59,076 nt of DNA from a virus. Position numbers and translations under genes: made by a program. Positions within the stretch are counted from its first letter, which is position 1, and each line of letters begins with the position of its first letter. The notes below the pieces were generated by a model. That model saw only the letters and a list, made by a program, of their open reading frames with translations. It was not told where the DNA came from and did not search any database. The stretch is from positions 1 through 59,076 of the IMG/VR virus record IMGVR_UViG_3300046743_000040; one strand, given 5' to 3'. Shown one piece after another: positions 12,620-19,840 of the stretch.

Positions 12620-14463
12620 ACCTTGTTACGTTAGACTTTGAAACCTACTACGCGCAGAACTTTTCTCTGGCGAAGATAACGACAGAGCAATACATACGTG
12701 ATCGTAGGTTTGAAGTGATTGGGTTGGGGCTGAAACGCGGCCCCAATCCGACCGAGTGGGCGCAGGGTGCCGATGATGTAACCGAACTACTAGCATCTGT
12801 TGATTGGGGCAACACGCATGTACTGGCTCACAACATGATGTTTGACGGAGCCATCCTGAGCTGGCGTTATAATATCAAACCTAAATTCTTACTCGACACG
12901 TTGTGCATGGCGAGAGCGTTGCATGGTACAGAGCAAAGCGTATCCTTGAAGAACGTGTCGGAGCGTTACGGTGTCGGGGAAAAAGGCACCGAAGTTATCA
13001 TGGCGAAGGACAAACGCCTAGCCGATTTTACCGAGAAAGAACTGACCGCCTACGCAGGGTACTGTAAGAAGGACGTGGACCTGACTTACGCTATTTTTCA
13101 GCAGATGAAAGCCAAGTTCCCTGAACAAGAGTTAGATATCATAGACGCAACGCTACGCATGTTTACGGAGCCTAGCTTAGAGTTGGATATGGGCATGCTT
13201 GAGATGCACCTAGAGGATGTGCGGGATCGCAAAGACAAGTTGATGGTTGATGCCAACATCACTGACAGAAAAGACTTAATGAGTAATGCCAAGTTCGCGG
13301 AGTTGCTGTCTGGGTTAGGTGTCACGCCACCTGTCAAGATCAGTCCCACGACAGAGAAAGAAACATTTGCGTTTGCCAAGTCTGATAAAGAGTTTCAAGA
13401 ATTACAGGAACATGAAGACGAGCGTGTGCAAACGTTGATAGCAGCTAGGCTCGGTACTAAAAGTACCTTAGAAGAGACACGCACACAGCGGTTTATAGAC
13501 ATATCTAAACGTGGTACTCTTCCGGTCCCCATTAGATATTATGCGGCACACACTGGGCGATGGGGCGGTGATGATAAGATCAACCTGCAAAACCTGCCGA
13601 GCCGTGGGGCTAACGGCAAGAAGTTAAAGAAAAGCATAATACCCCCACAGGGTCATACTATAGTTGAGTGCGATGCGTCTCAGATTGAGGCGCGGGTGTT
13701 AGCTTGGTTAGCCGAGGCAGACGAATTAACTCAGGCGTTTTCTGATGGCGAAGATGTTTATGTGAAAATGGCAGCAGCTATATACAAAGTAGCCGAGGCA
13801 GACGTTACTGGCGCACAGCGGTTTGTGGGTAAAACTACAATCCTTGGCGCAGGTTACGGCATGGGGGCTAAGAAGTTTAAAACTCAGCTTGCAGGTATGG
13901 GCGTCGAGGTTGATCTAACGGAAGCTAGGCGTGTCATAAATATATACCGTGATACATATTGGAAGATACCTACGCTGTGGGATGAAGCCCAGTATATGTT
14001 GAAGCAGCTTGTAGACGGTCATGCGGTTCGCGTGGGACGTGAAAATGTGTTGCGTATAGACATACCACAGAGCGCAGTAATCCTGCCATCGGGGTTACGC
14101 ATGTTTTACGAAGACTTGCAGCTAGACCCCGCGCCCGAAGGAGTAGAACCCGAAGATGTTTGGCCCGAATACTCATACAAAACGCGCCGTGGACGTAAAA
14201 ACATATACGGTGGTAAGGTGGTTGAGAACGTATGTCAGGCATTGGCACGTTGTATCATTGGCGAACAAATGCTACTAATAAACCAGAAGTATAAGTCTGT
14301 TATGACTGTGCATGACAGTATAGCTATATGTTGCCCCGATGAGGATGTGGTACAAGCAAGGGCACACGTAGAGCGGTGCATGCGTCATGTACCCAGTTGG
14401 GCAGCAGGACTACCGCTTGAGTGTGAAAGCGGTGTTGGCAAATCGTATGGGGATACCGAATAA
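12616..14463 (+). CDS. polA: Family A DNA polymerase with 3'-5' exonuclease, 615 aa
   Basis: Replicates the phage genome. Exonuclease motif I is DFE at residues 7-9, followed by HNMMFDG and the YxxxD-type YCKKDVD. Polymerase motif A is CDASQIEAR (catalytic D353), motif B contains RFVGKTTILGAGYG, and motif C is VHDS (D567). There is no 5'-3' exonuclease domain, normal for phage enzymes of this size. The start is GTG overlapping the previous stop (GTGA). It is the centre of a run of coupled replication genes. Confidence 0.95.
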   Translation: MNLVTLDFETYYAQNFSLAKITTEQYIRDRRFEVIGLGLKRGPNPTEWAQGADDVTELLASVDWGNTHVLAHNMMFDGAILSWRYNIKPKFLLDTLCMARALHGTEQSVSLKNVSERYGVGEKGTEVIMAKDKRLADFTEKELTAYAGYCKKDVDLTYAIFQQMKAKFPEQELDIIDATLRMFTEPSLELDMGMLEMHLEDVRDRKDKLMVDANITDRKDLMSNAKFAELLSGLGVTPPVKISPTTEKETFAFAKSDKEFQELQEHEDERVQTLIAARLGTKSTLEETRTQRFIDISKRGTLPVPIRYYAAHTGRWGGDDKINLQNLPSRGANGKKLKKSIIPPQGHTIVECDASQIEARVLAWLAEADELTQAFSDGEDVYVKMAAAIYKVAEADVTGAQRFVGKTTILGAGYGMGAKKFKTQLAGMGVEVDLTEARRVINIYRDTYWKIPTLWDEAQYMLKQLVDGHAVRVGRENVLRIDIPQSAVILPSGLRMFYEDLQLDPAPEGVEPEDVWPEYSYKTRRGRKNIYGGKVVENVCQALARCIIGEQMLLINQKYKSVMTVHDSIAICCPDEDVVQARAHVERCMRHVPSWAAGLPLECESGVGKSYGDTE

Positions 14464-15200
14464 TGACTAGGGGAAGGCCAGATTTTATACCTGCGACTGT
14501 GTTTAGACAATATCTATCAACCACACAGCTAAACAAATACTTTAAAGTAGATGGTATCCTAGCAGCTAGTTATGTGAGCAAATGCTTGTTACGTACCGAT
14601 AGACCTATACCGTCTATCAAACCTGATAAATTATCAGCCCCTAGATATCGTCCGTTAGATGTAGTCGCTAGAGCGAGGGGCGAGGGTTTAGCTATAACGC
14701 GTAATAGTACAGACGAGTTGGCGCTTAACGTAGAGCAAAGCAAGTTAAAATTAGGCAAACTAAAGCGGGAAATAAGTGAGTTAGAACTTAAACGCGATAG
14801 GTTAAAGCATATAGCTACTTTCGATGAACTGAGTAACAAACTAACCATGCGAGATATGCTGATAGAGGACGAGTTAGTGTCCGAGAGTAAGCCTTATGAT
14901 AATTCTTGTGGTGTCTACTTCCTTATCGCCAACGATAAAGTTGTGTATGTAGGCCAATCTGTGAATGTGTATGGAAGGGTGCATACTCACAGGACTGAAG
15001 GCCATAAAAAGTTTGATGCGTATACATATATCCCTTGCAAGCGCGATCAGCTAGATGTTTTAGAAAGTTTATATATTCACGCATTAGCCCCTACTCTTCA
15101 AGGTAGGGCAGCGTGGGGCAATTTAGCGGCCCCCTTTAGTTTTGAACAGCTAGTAAGTTTGGGTTCCCGCGAGAAATACACAAAAGGAATTTCTACATGA
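14463..15200 (+). CDS. GIY-YIG nuclease domain protein, 245 aa
   Basis: The ATG overlaps the polymerase stop (TAATG). Residues about 85-125 are a charged coiled coil. The C-terminal part has the GIY-YIG nuclease fold: CGVYFLI at about 149-155, VVYVGQSVNVYGR, a His-rich helix and a late Glu (DVLESLY). It has no recognisable homing-type DNA-binding repeats and is tightly coupled to its neighbours, so it is more likely a replication/recombination nuclease than a parasitic homing endonuclease. Confidence 0.85.
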   Translation: MTRGRPDFIPATVFRQYLSTTQLNKYFKVDGILAASYVSKCLLRTDRPIPSIKPDKLSAPRYRPLDVVARARGEGLAITRNSTDELALNVEQSKLKLGKLKREISELELKRDRLKHIATFDELSNKLTMRDMLIEDELVSESKPYDNSCGVYFLIANDKVVYVGQSVNVYGRVHTHRTEGHKKFDAYTYIPCKRDQLDVLESLYIHALAPTLQGRAAWGNLAAPFSFEQLVSLGSREKYTKGIST

Positions 15201-15871
15201 CTGATGTTGCGCCTTGGTCTTTTAGTAAGATCAAAAGTTTTCAGCAGTGTCCGAAACAGTTCTACTATGAGAAGATACTAAAGCAGTATCCGACCAAGGT
15301 AAGTCAGGCTATGCTGTACGGCACACACTTTCATACGGCATGCGAGAACTACATAGGTAAAGGTGAACCGCTACCTGAGAAGTACAGCTACATGCAGGAC
15401 GCTCTGGATTCGCTTAACGCTATCGAAGGTACGAAAATCGCGGAGCAGCGGCTTGGCCTAACCGAGGATATGCAGCCGTGCAAGTTCGGAGCGAAAGATG
15501 TTTGGTTTCGTGGTATCGTAGACTTGGCTATCGTGAATGAGGAAAAGGAAACCGCGTTTATCGTAGACTACAAGACGGGTAAGAACGCGAAGTACGCAGA
15601 CAAAGGACAACTTGAGTTGATGGCGGTGTCTATATTTCAGCACTACCCACAAGTTCGTACTATAAAAGCAGCATTGATGTTTGTAGTACCCAAAGCGTTA
15701 ATTAAGGCTGAGTACACGGTAGAGCAAGTTCCTGATTTATGGGTGAAATGGCGCGGTGCTTATGCTAATATGCAAGCAGCCGCCGATACTGATGTGTGGA
15801 ACCCACGACCTAGCGGTTTGTGTAGGCAACACTGTCCTGTGTTAGAGTGCGCCCATAACGGAAAGAACTGA
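15197..15871 (+). CDS. PD-(D/E)xK nuclease, Cas4/RecB-like, 224 aa
   Basis: Exonuclease-type protein. The start SFSKIKSFQQCPKQFYY (about 8-24) and HTACENY are typical of the PDDEXK_1 family; catalytic residues are in FRGIVDLAI and IVDYKTGK (D124, K126), followed by Gln in GQLELM. Cys residues near residue 22 and at the C-terminus (CRQHCPVLEC) may bind an iron-sulphur cluster as in Cas4 and AddB. It overlaps its upstream neighbour by four bases (ATGA). It probably processes DNA ends in recombination-dependent replication. Confidence 0.85.
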   Translation: MTDVAPWSFSKIKSFQQCPKQFYYEKILKQYPTKVSQAMLYGTHFHTACENYIGKGEPLPEKYSYMQDALDSLNAIEGTKIAEQRLGLTEDMQPCKFGAKDVWFRGIVDLAIVNEEKETAFIVDYKTGKNAKYADKGQLELMAVSIFQHYPQVRTIKAALMFVVPKALIKAEYTVEQVPDLWVKWRGAYANMQAAADTDVWNPRPSGLCRQHCPVLECAHNGKN

Positions 15872-15872
15872 C

Positions 15873-16175
15873 ATGGTTTATAAGAACACCCCCCGCCCGT
15901 ACAAACGTGAATACCAACTGCAAAAAGCGCGTGGTGAACATGAAGCACGTATGGAGCGTCAACGCGCACGGCGCAAGATGGATAAGACAGGCAAGGATGC
16001 CAACAAGGATGGCAGGGCCGACAAACGTGAGGGCAAGGATGTTTCTCATAAGAAGGCGTTGAGTAAGGGTGGTAAGAATAAGGATGGCGTTTCGGTGCAA
16101 AGCCGCAAGCGTAACAGGTCGCACGGTGGTTCGTTAAGTAAGGGCCGCAACAGAAGAACTAAAAACAAAAGATAG
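15873..16175 (+). CDS. Very basic hypothetical protein, 100 aa
   Basis: Not recognised. It starts one base after the preceding stop. About one third of residues are Lys or Arg, with Gly, Ser and Asn between, e.g. DKTGKDANKDGRADKREGKD and GGSLSKGRNRRTKNKR. It is probably disordered and binds nucleic acid. In the middle of replication genes it may coat DNA or RNA. A segment (DANKDGRADKREGK) resembles a calcium-binding-like Asp/Asn loop, but this is weak. Confidence 0.65.
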   Translation: MVYKNTPRPYKREYQLQKARGEHEARMERQRARRKMDKTGKDANKDGRADKREGKDVSHKKALSKGGKNKDGVSVQSRKRNRSHGGSLSKGRNRRTKNKR

Positions 16176-16197
16176 CATCAGCTACACGGAGAACAGT

Positions 16198-17742
16198 ATG
16201 CAAATAATAAAGAACAAGGCTCTGCTAGTGTCACTAGCGGACCCCAAACAAGTCACGAGTGTTATACCTAAGAGCGAAGCCGTGGGTACTGATGCAGTGG
16301 TTGTTAATTGGGGTATTGATGAAGCGCACAAACTGCGTACCTTGCGGATACCCGCACCATCCCCGATAGAAGGACGCTATGCTTGGACAGGGCAACACAT
16401 CCCTTTCGATCACCAAAAGAAAACCGCAGCGTTCTTAACTATGAACCGCAAGGGGTTTTGTTTTAACGAGCAGGGTACAGGTAAGACCGCCAGTGCTATA
16501 TGGGCCGCTGATTATCTTATGAAAGCTGGCAAGGTCAAACGCGCTCTAGTTATATGCCCCTTATCTATTATGGATAGCGCATGGCGTAACGACCTATTCA
16601 CTTTTGCGATGCACCGTACCGTTGATGTGGCGCATGGGGTTAAGAAGAAACGCGCTGCCATAATAGAGCAGGGCGCAGAGTTTGTTATAATTAACTACGA
16701 TGGTGTAGATATTGTATCTGAGCAGATTAGAAATGGTGGTTTTGACCTTATCATAATTGACGAGGCCACCCACTATAAGAACGCACAGGCGAAGCGGTGG
16801 AAGACGTTAAAGAAACTCCTGCGTGATGACACATGGTTGTGGATGATGACGGGTACACCCGCCGCACAGTCGCCCTTAGACGCATATGGATTGGCTAAGT
16901 TGGTCAACCCGCAGGGCGTACCTAAATTCTTTGGTTCGTTTAAAGATATGGTGATGGACCGCAAGAGCCACTTTAAGTTTGAACCCAAGCCAACTGCACC
17001 TAAGATCGTACATGCAGTGCTGCAACCTGCGATACGTTACTCTAAAGAAGAGTGTCTGGACTTACCAGACATGGTGTACGTGGACAGGGTTGTACCGTTA
17101 AGTGGGCAACAGAAACACTACTACAATCTTTTGAAGAAGCGTATGATTATGGAAGTGGCGGGTGAAGAAGTAACCGCTATCAACGCTGCCGTAAACATGA
17201 GCAAGTTGTTACAGATATCTGCAGGTGCGGTTTACACTGATGAAAGAGAAACCGTAGAGTTCGATATATCAGACAGATATAAGGTACTACGTGAGGTCAT
17301 AGACGAGAGCAGTCAAAAGGTTCTGATATTTGTTCCGTTTAAGCACACGATAGATATACTTACCGATAAGTTACGAGCCGACAAGATAACGTCTGAGGTA
17401 ATCAGGGGTGATGTACCTGCACATAAGCGCACCGAAATATTTAAGCGGTTTCAAGAGGACACTGATCCACAGGTGTTAGTTATTCAACCACAAGCAGCCG
17501 CGCACGGTGTAACACTTACCGCCGCTAATACTGTAGTGTGGTGGGGGCCGACTTCATCATTGGAAACCTACGCGCAAGCCAACGCTAGGGTTCATAGAGC
17601 AGGGCAGAAACACAAGTGTACTGTTATATCGCTACAAGGCTCTTACGTTGAAAAGCGTATGTACCGTATGCTTGCAGGTCGCATAGACGCCCATGCAGAA
17701 ATGATAAATTTATATCATGAAATACTTGACGATCCTAATTAA
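16198..17742 (+). CDS. SNF2/DEAD-like superfamily 2 helicase, 514 aa
   Basis: ATP-dependent DNA translocase or helicase. Motif I is NEQGTGKTAS (G93-T97), motif II is IIIDEATHYKN (D188-T191), motif III is MMTGTPAAQSP, and motif VI is QANARVHRAGQKH near the C-terminus. The order and the QxxxRxxRxGQ signature are of the SNF2 type, seen in many phages in replication clusters. The ATG follows CACGGAGAACAGT. It may remodel forks or remove proteins from DNA. Confidence 0.92.
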   Translation: MQIIKNKALLVSLADPKQVTSVIPKSEAVGTDAVVVNWGIDEAHKLRTLRIPAPSPIEGRYAWTGQHIPFDHQKKTAAFLTMNRKGFCFNEQGTGKTASAIWAADYLMKAGKVKRALVICPLSIMDSAWRNDLFTFAMHRTVDVAHGVKKKRAAIIEQGAEFVIINYDGVDIVSEQIRNGGFDLIIIDEATHYKNAQAKRWKTLKKLLRDDTWLWMMTGTPAAQSPLDAYGLAKLVNPQGVPKFFGSFKDMVMDRKSHFKFEPKPTAPKIVHAVLQPAIRYSKEECLDLPDMVYVDRVVPLSGQQKHYYNLLKKRMIMEVAGEEVTAINAAVNMSKLLQISAGAVYTDERETVEFDISDRYKVLREVIDESSQKVLIFVPFKHTIDILTDKLRADKITSEVIRGDVPAHKRTEIFKRFQEDTDPQVLVIQPQAAAHGVTLTAANTVVWWGPTSSLETYAQANARVHRAGQKHKCTVISLQGSYVEKRMYRMLAGRIDAHAEMINLYHEILDDPN

Positions 17743-17754
17743 TACTATTAGATA
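17726..17754 (+). promoter_or_regulatory. Possible sigma70 promoter
   Basis: TTGACG at 17726-17731 and TAGATA at 17749-17754, 17 bases apart, in an AT-rich gap at the end of the helicase gene and 28 bases before the next ATG. The -10 is a poor match, so this is tentative. Confidence 0.35.
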
Positions 17755-17781
17755 ACAAGTATAGATATAAACGGAGGACTT

Positions 17782-18171
17782 ATGACAGTGGACGTGGAAA
17801 AACTGACGCGAGTATATACAAGGATACGCGATAAGCGCGCCGAGATATCCGCTAAGTTTAAAGAAGAAGACAGTGCTCTCGTTGAGCAACAGAACACTGT
17901 TAAGCAAGCGTTGTTGGATTACTGTGCTGAAAGTAATATCGACAGCGTTAGAACTGCAGCGGGTTTGTTTTATCGTAGCGTTAAGCAGCGTTACTGGACG
18001 AGCGATTGGGAGAGTATGCACAAGTTCGTGTTAGAGCATGAGGTTCCCGAGTTGTTTGAAAAGCGTCTTAATCAAACTCACATGAAGCAGTTCTTGGAAG
18101 AGAACCCTGACCTTGTACCTATGGGTCTTAATGTGGATGCCGAGTACATCCTAACTGTGAGGAAGAAATGA
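17782..18171 (+). CDS. Conserved phage protein of unknown function, 129 aa
   Basis: Its function is unknown. The ATG follows ACGGAGGACTT. The N-terminal half is a coiled coil (RVYTRIRDKRAEISAKFKEEDSAL), and the C-terminal half has SVKQRYWTSDWESMHKFV and HMKQFLEENPDLVPMGLNVD. I know proteins with this layout as frequent neighbours of phage recombination and replication genes; a Gam-like or recombination accessory role has been proposed for similar coiled-coil proteins, but nothing here proves it. Confidence 0.75.
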   Translation: MTVDVEKLTRVYTRIRDKRAEISAKFKEEDSALVEQQNTVKQALLDYCAESNIDSVRTAAGLFYRSVKQRYWTSDWESMHKFVLEHEVPELFEKRLNQTHMKQFLEENPDLVPMGLNVDAEYILTVRKK

Positions 18172-18365
18172 AGAAGTATGTGAACATATCGGATGTGGCA
18201 GAACACTTTTCTGTATCTATATCCACCGTGCGGCATTGGGTTCGGGAAGGTTATATACCTGAGCATACGTATGTCAAAATCGAAAACACCCAACGGTTTA
18301 AGTTGGACGAAGTAGATAAGGCTCTGTCCGCTTTGGGAGAGGATGATACTCCTAACGATGGTTGA
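18168..18365 (+). CDS. MerR-like HTH protein (excisionase-like), 65 aa
   Basis: The ATG overlaps the preceding stop (ATGA). Nearly the whole protein is a helix-turn-helix of the MerR/excisionase type: ISDVAEHFSVSISTVRHWVREG, then a small wing ENTQRFKLDEVDKAL. It probably binds DNA as a small regulator or as an architectural protein. No integrase is present, so an excisionase function is unlikely. It overlaps the next gene by eight bases. Confidence 0.8.
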   Translation: MKKYVNISDVAEHFSVSISTVRHWVREGYIPEHTYVKIENTQRFKLDEVDKALSALGEDDTPNDG

Positions 18366-19044
18366 GTTTAGGCGGCTTAGTTATCAGGACGGTATGTTTG
18401 TGCGTGTAGGGGACGGAGAACGGGAAGTGGTGGCAAATGAAGTAGATGTAGTGGTAGTCAATGCTGCCAACATATCTCGTTTGTACTACAAGAACGACTA
18501 TGACCCTGCACATACCACGCTACCTACGTGTTGGTCTTCTACAACACAGGCACCTGACGAGTTAGTTCCTAGCGAAGATAAGCAAGCCACTAGGTGTATG
18601 GACTGCACTCAGAACATAAAAGGTTCGGGTTCGGGGTATAGCAGGGCTTGTAGATTTGTGCAGAGGGTAGCAGTAGTGCTTGATGGAGAGTTCGATACGG
18701 TGTATCAACTACAGTTACCCGCCACGGCTATCTTCGGTAAGGGTAAGAATAATAATAAGCCGCTACAGGAATACGCTAAGTTTCTGGGTGGTAGGGGAAC
18801 AAAGACTTCATCTGTGGTGACTACCGTATACCCAGATAATTCCTACGTATATCCCCGCCTATGCTTCAAGCCTTTACGGTCCTTGGTGCCTAGTGAACTA
18901 CGCAGTGTTGCAGAGTTAAAGAACGACCCCGCGACATTGCAAGCTATAGCCCGTTTCGCGGCTGTAAATACTTCCCCGTTCTCAACAGAGGACGGGTTCG
19001 ACTATAAAAACTCTAAAGGAGAACTATCAAATGGCAAAAGTTGA
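18358..19044 (+). CDS. Cys-cluster protein next to the SSB, 228 aa
   Basis: Not firmly recognised. ATG 18358 is chosen over an in-frame ATG at 18343 that directly abuts a GGGAGAGG run. The middle has Cys residues fit for zinc: a lone Cys in TCWSS near residue 60, then CMDC and RACRF near 80-98. It ends with TSPFSTEDGFDY, similar to YSPFGSEEGF in the next protein, so the two may be related OB-fold or ssDNA-handling proteins or share a partner. The last bases overlap the next gene and contain its GGAGAAC site. Confidence 0.65.
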   Translation: MVEFRRLSYQDGMFVRVGDGEREVVANEVDVVVVNAANISRLYYKNDYDPAHTTLPTCWSSTTQAPDELVPSEDKQATRCMDCTQNIKGSGSGYSRACRFVQRVAVVLDGEFDTVYQLQLPATAIFGKGKNNNKPLQEYAKFLGGRGTKTSSVVTTVYPDNSYVYPRLCFKPLRSLVPSELRSVAELKNDPATLQAIARFAAVNTSPFSTEDGFDYKNSKGELSNGKS

Positions 19045-19780
19045 AAGCCACATTATCCGCAAAGTTGTTGCGAGATACCCCCGTCTAAACAGGACATATC
19101 GGTATGACCCTACCGCAGGGGAACGGGGTAAGTCTGTACCCTGTGATCCTACTGCAGATGGCGCAAAGTACGAGTTGCAGTTTGTGATGGATGCTGCACA
19201 GGCAAAAGACCTGTATACTGTTATGGCTACAGCCTACAATGCACGGGCAGCATCTGAAAAGAGTTGGCCCAAAAAGTTGGGTAAGGCAACCGAAGTTTTT
19301 AAAAAGGACGAGGACGGCAACTACATCGCCAAAGCCGTACTTAAAGGTGCTTACGGTGCTGATGAGACCAAGCCGCCTAAGCAGGTTGACTCCAAAAACA
19401 ACTCGTTACCCAAGGACTTTGAGTTGACTACGGGCAGTACGGTCAACGTGCAGATTTCCTGCGTCCCGTATAGTATGCGGGATCACGGTGTGTCTTTGCG
19501 TTTACGTGCTGTGCAGGTGCTAGAATTGGCAGAGCGTGAAGACTATTCCCCGTTTGGTTCAGAAGAAGGGTTCAGTGTTGAATCAGAAGAAGGGTTCAGT
19601 GTTGAAGAAGCCCCTACCATAATTTCGGGGTTTGAGGTTGATGAAACACCCGCTGCCCCTGCAGTTGTTGATGATGGTTTTCAAGACGAGACACCCAAGG
19701 TACGGGCCAATAAGAAGCCCCCTGTTGTCGAAGAAGCCAAGCTGGACAGTCTTGTAAGTGAGTGGGGTGAGTTAGACTGA
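19031..19780 (+). CDS. Probable single-stranded DNA-binding protein (DUF2815-like), 249 aa
   Basis: Likely coats ssDNA at the fork. The ATG follows AAAGGAGAACTATCAA. Residues 1-170 look like an OB-type beta-rich domain with conserved GYxYDPTA-like and SKNNSLPKDFELTTGS segments, as in the DUF2815 phage family. The last ~80 residues are acidic and end SLVSEWGELD, like the acidic tails of SSB and T7 gp2.5 that recruit the polymerase. A perfect tandem copy of 24 bases extends this tail. Its place before the primase-helicase fits. Confidence 0.75.
   Translation: MAKVESHIIRKVVARYPRLNRTYRYDPTAGERGKSVPCDPTADGAKYELQFVMDAAQAKDLYTVMATAYNARAASEKSWPKKLGKATEVFKKDEDGNYIAKAVLKGAYGADETKPPKQVDSKNNSLPKDFELTTGSTVNVQISCVPYSMRDHGVSLRLRAVQVLELAEREDYSPFGSEEGFSVESEEGFSVEEAPTIISGFEVDETPAAPAVVDDGFQDETPKVRANKKPPVVEEAKLDSLVSEWGELD
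19559..19606 (+). repeat. 24-bp tandem duplication in the SSB tail
   Basis: Two identical 24-base units at 19559-19582 and 19583-19606 each encode SEEGFSVE. Being perfect, the duplication is probably recent, and it lengthens the acidic tail. Confidence 0.9.
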
Positions 19781-19781
19781 T

Positions 19782-19820
19782 ACCCTACACGGTGCGGTAT
19801 CGTATAGGGTGCCGCACCGT
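19782..19820 (+). promoter_or_regulatory. Leader stem-loop or pseudoknot before the primase-helicase
   Basis: ACGGTGCGG (19789-19797) pairs with CCGCACCGT (19812-19820). In addition ACCCTA (19782-19787) pairs with TAGGGT (19805-19810) in the loop of the first stem. The two stems interleave, so they form an H-type pseudoknot or two alternative folds. The GGAGGA site for the gene at 19841 begins nine bases after the structure. Confidence 0.5.
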
Positions 19821-19840
19821 TAATACTCGGAGGACTAGCA

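Noticed and set aside
14445-14460. GTATGGGGATACCGA near the polymerase stop
   Set aside because: Shares the left arm of the palindrome but the right arm does not pair. Not counted as a copy.
18168-18365. Excisionase of a lysogeny module
   Set aside because: The protein has an excisionase-like HTH, but no integrase, repressor or attachment site was found in the window, so a lysogeny call is not supported.
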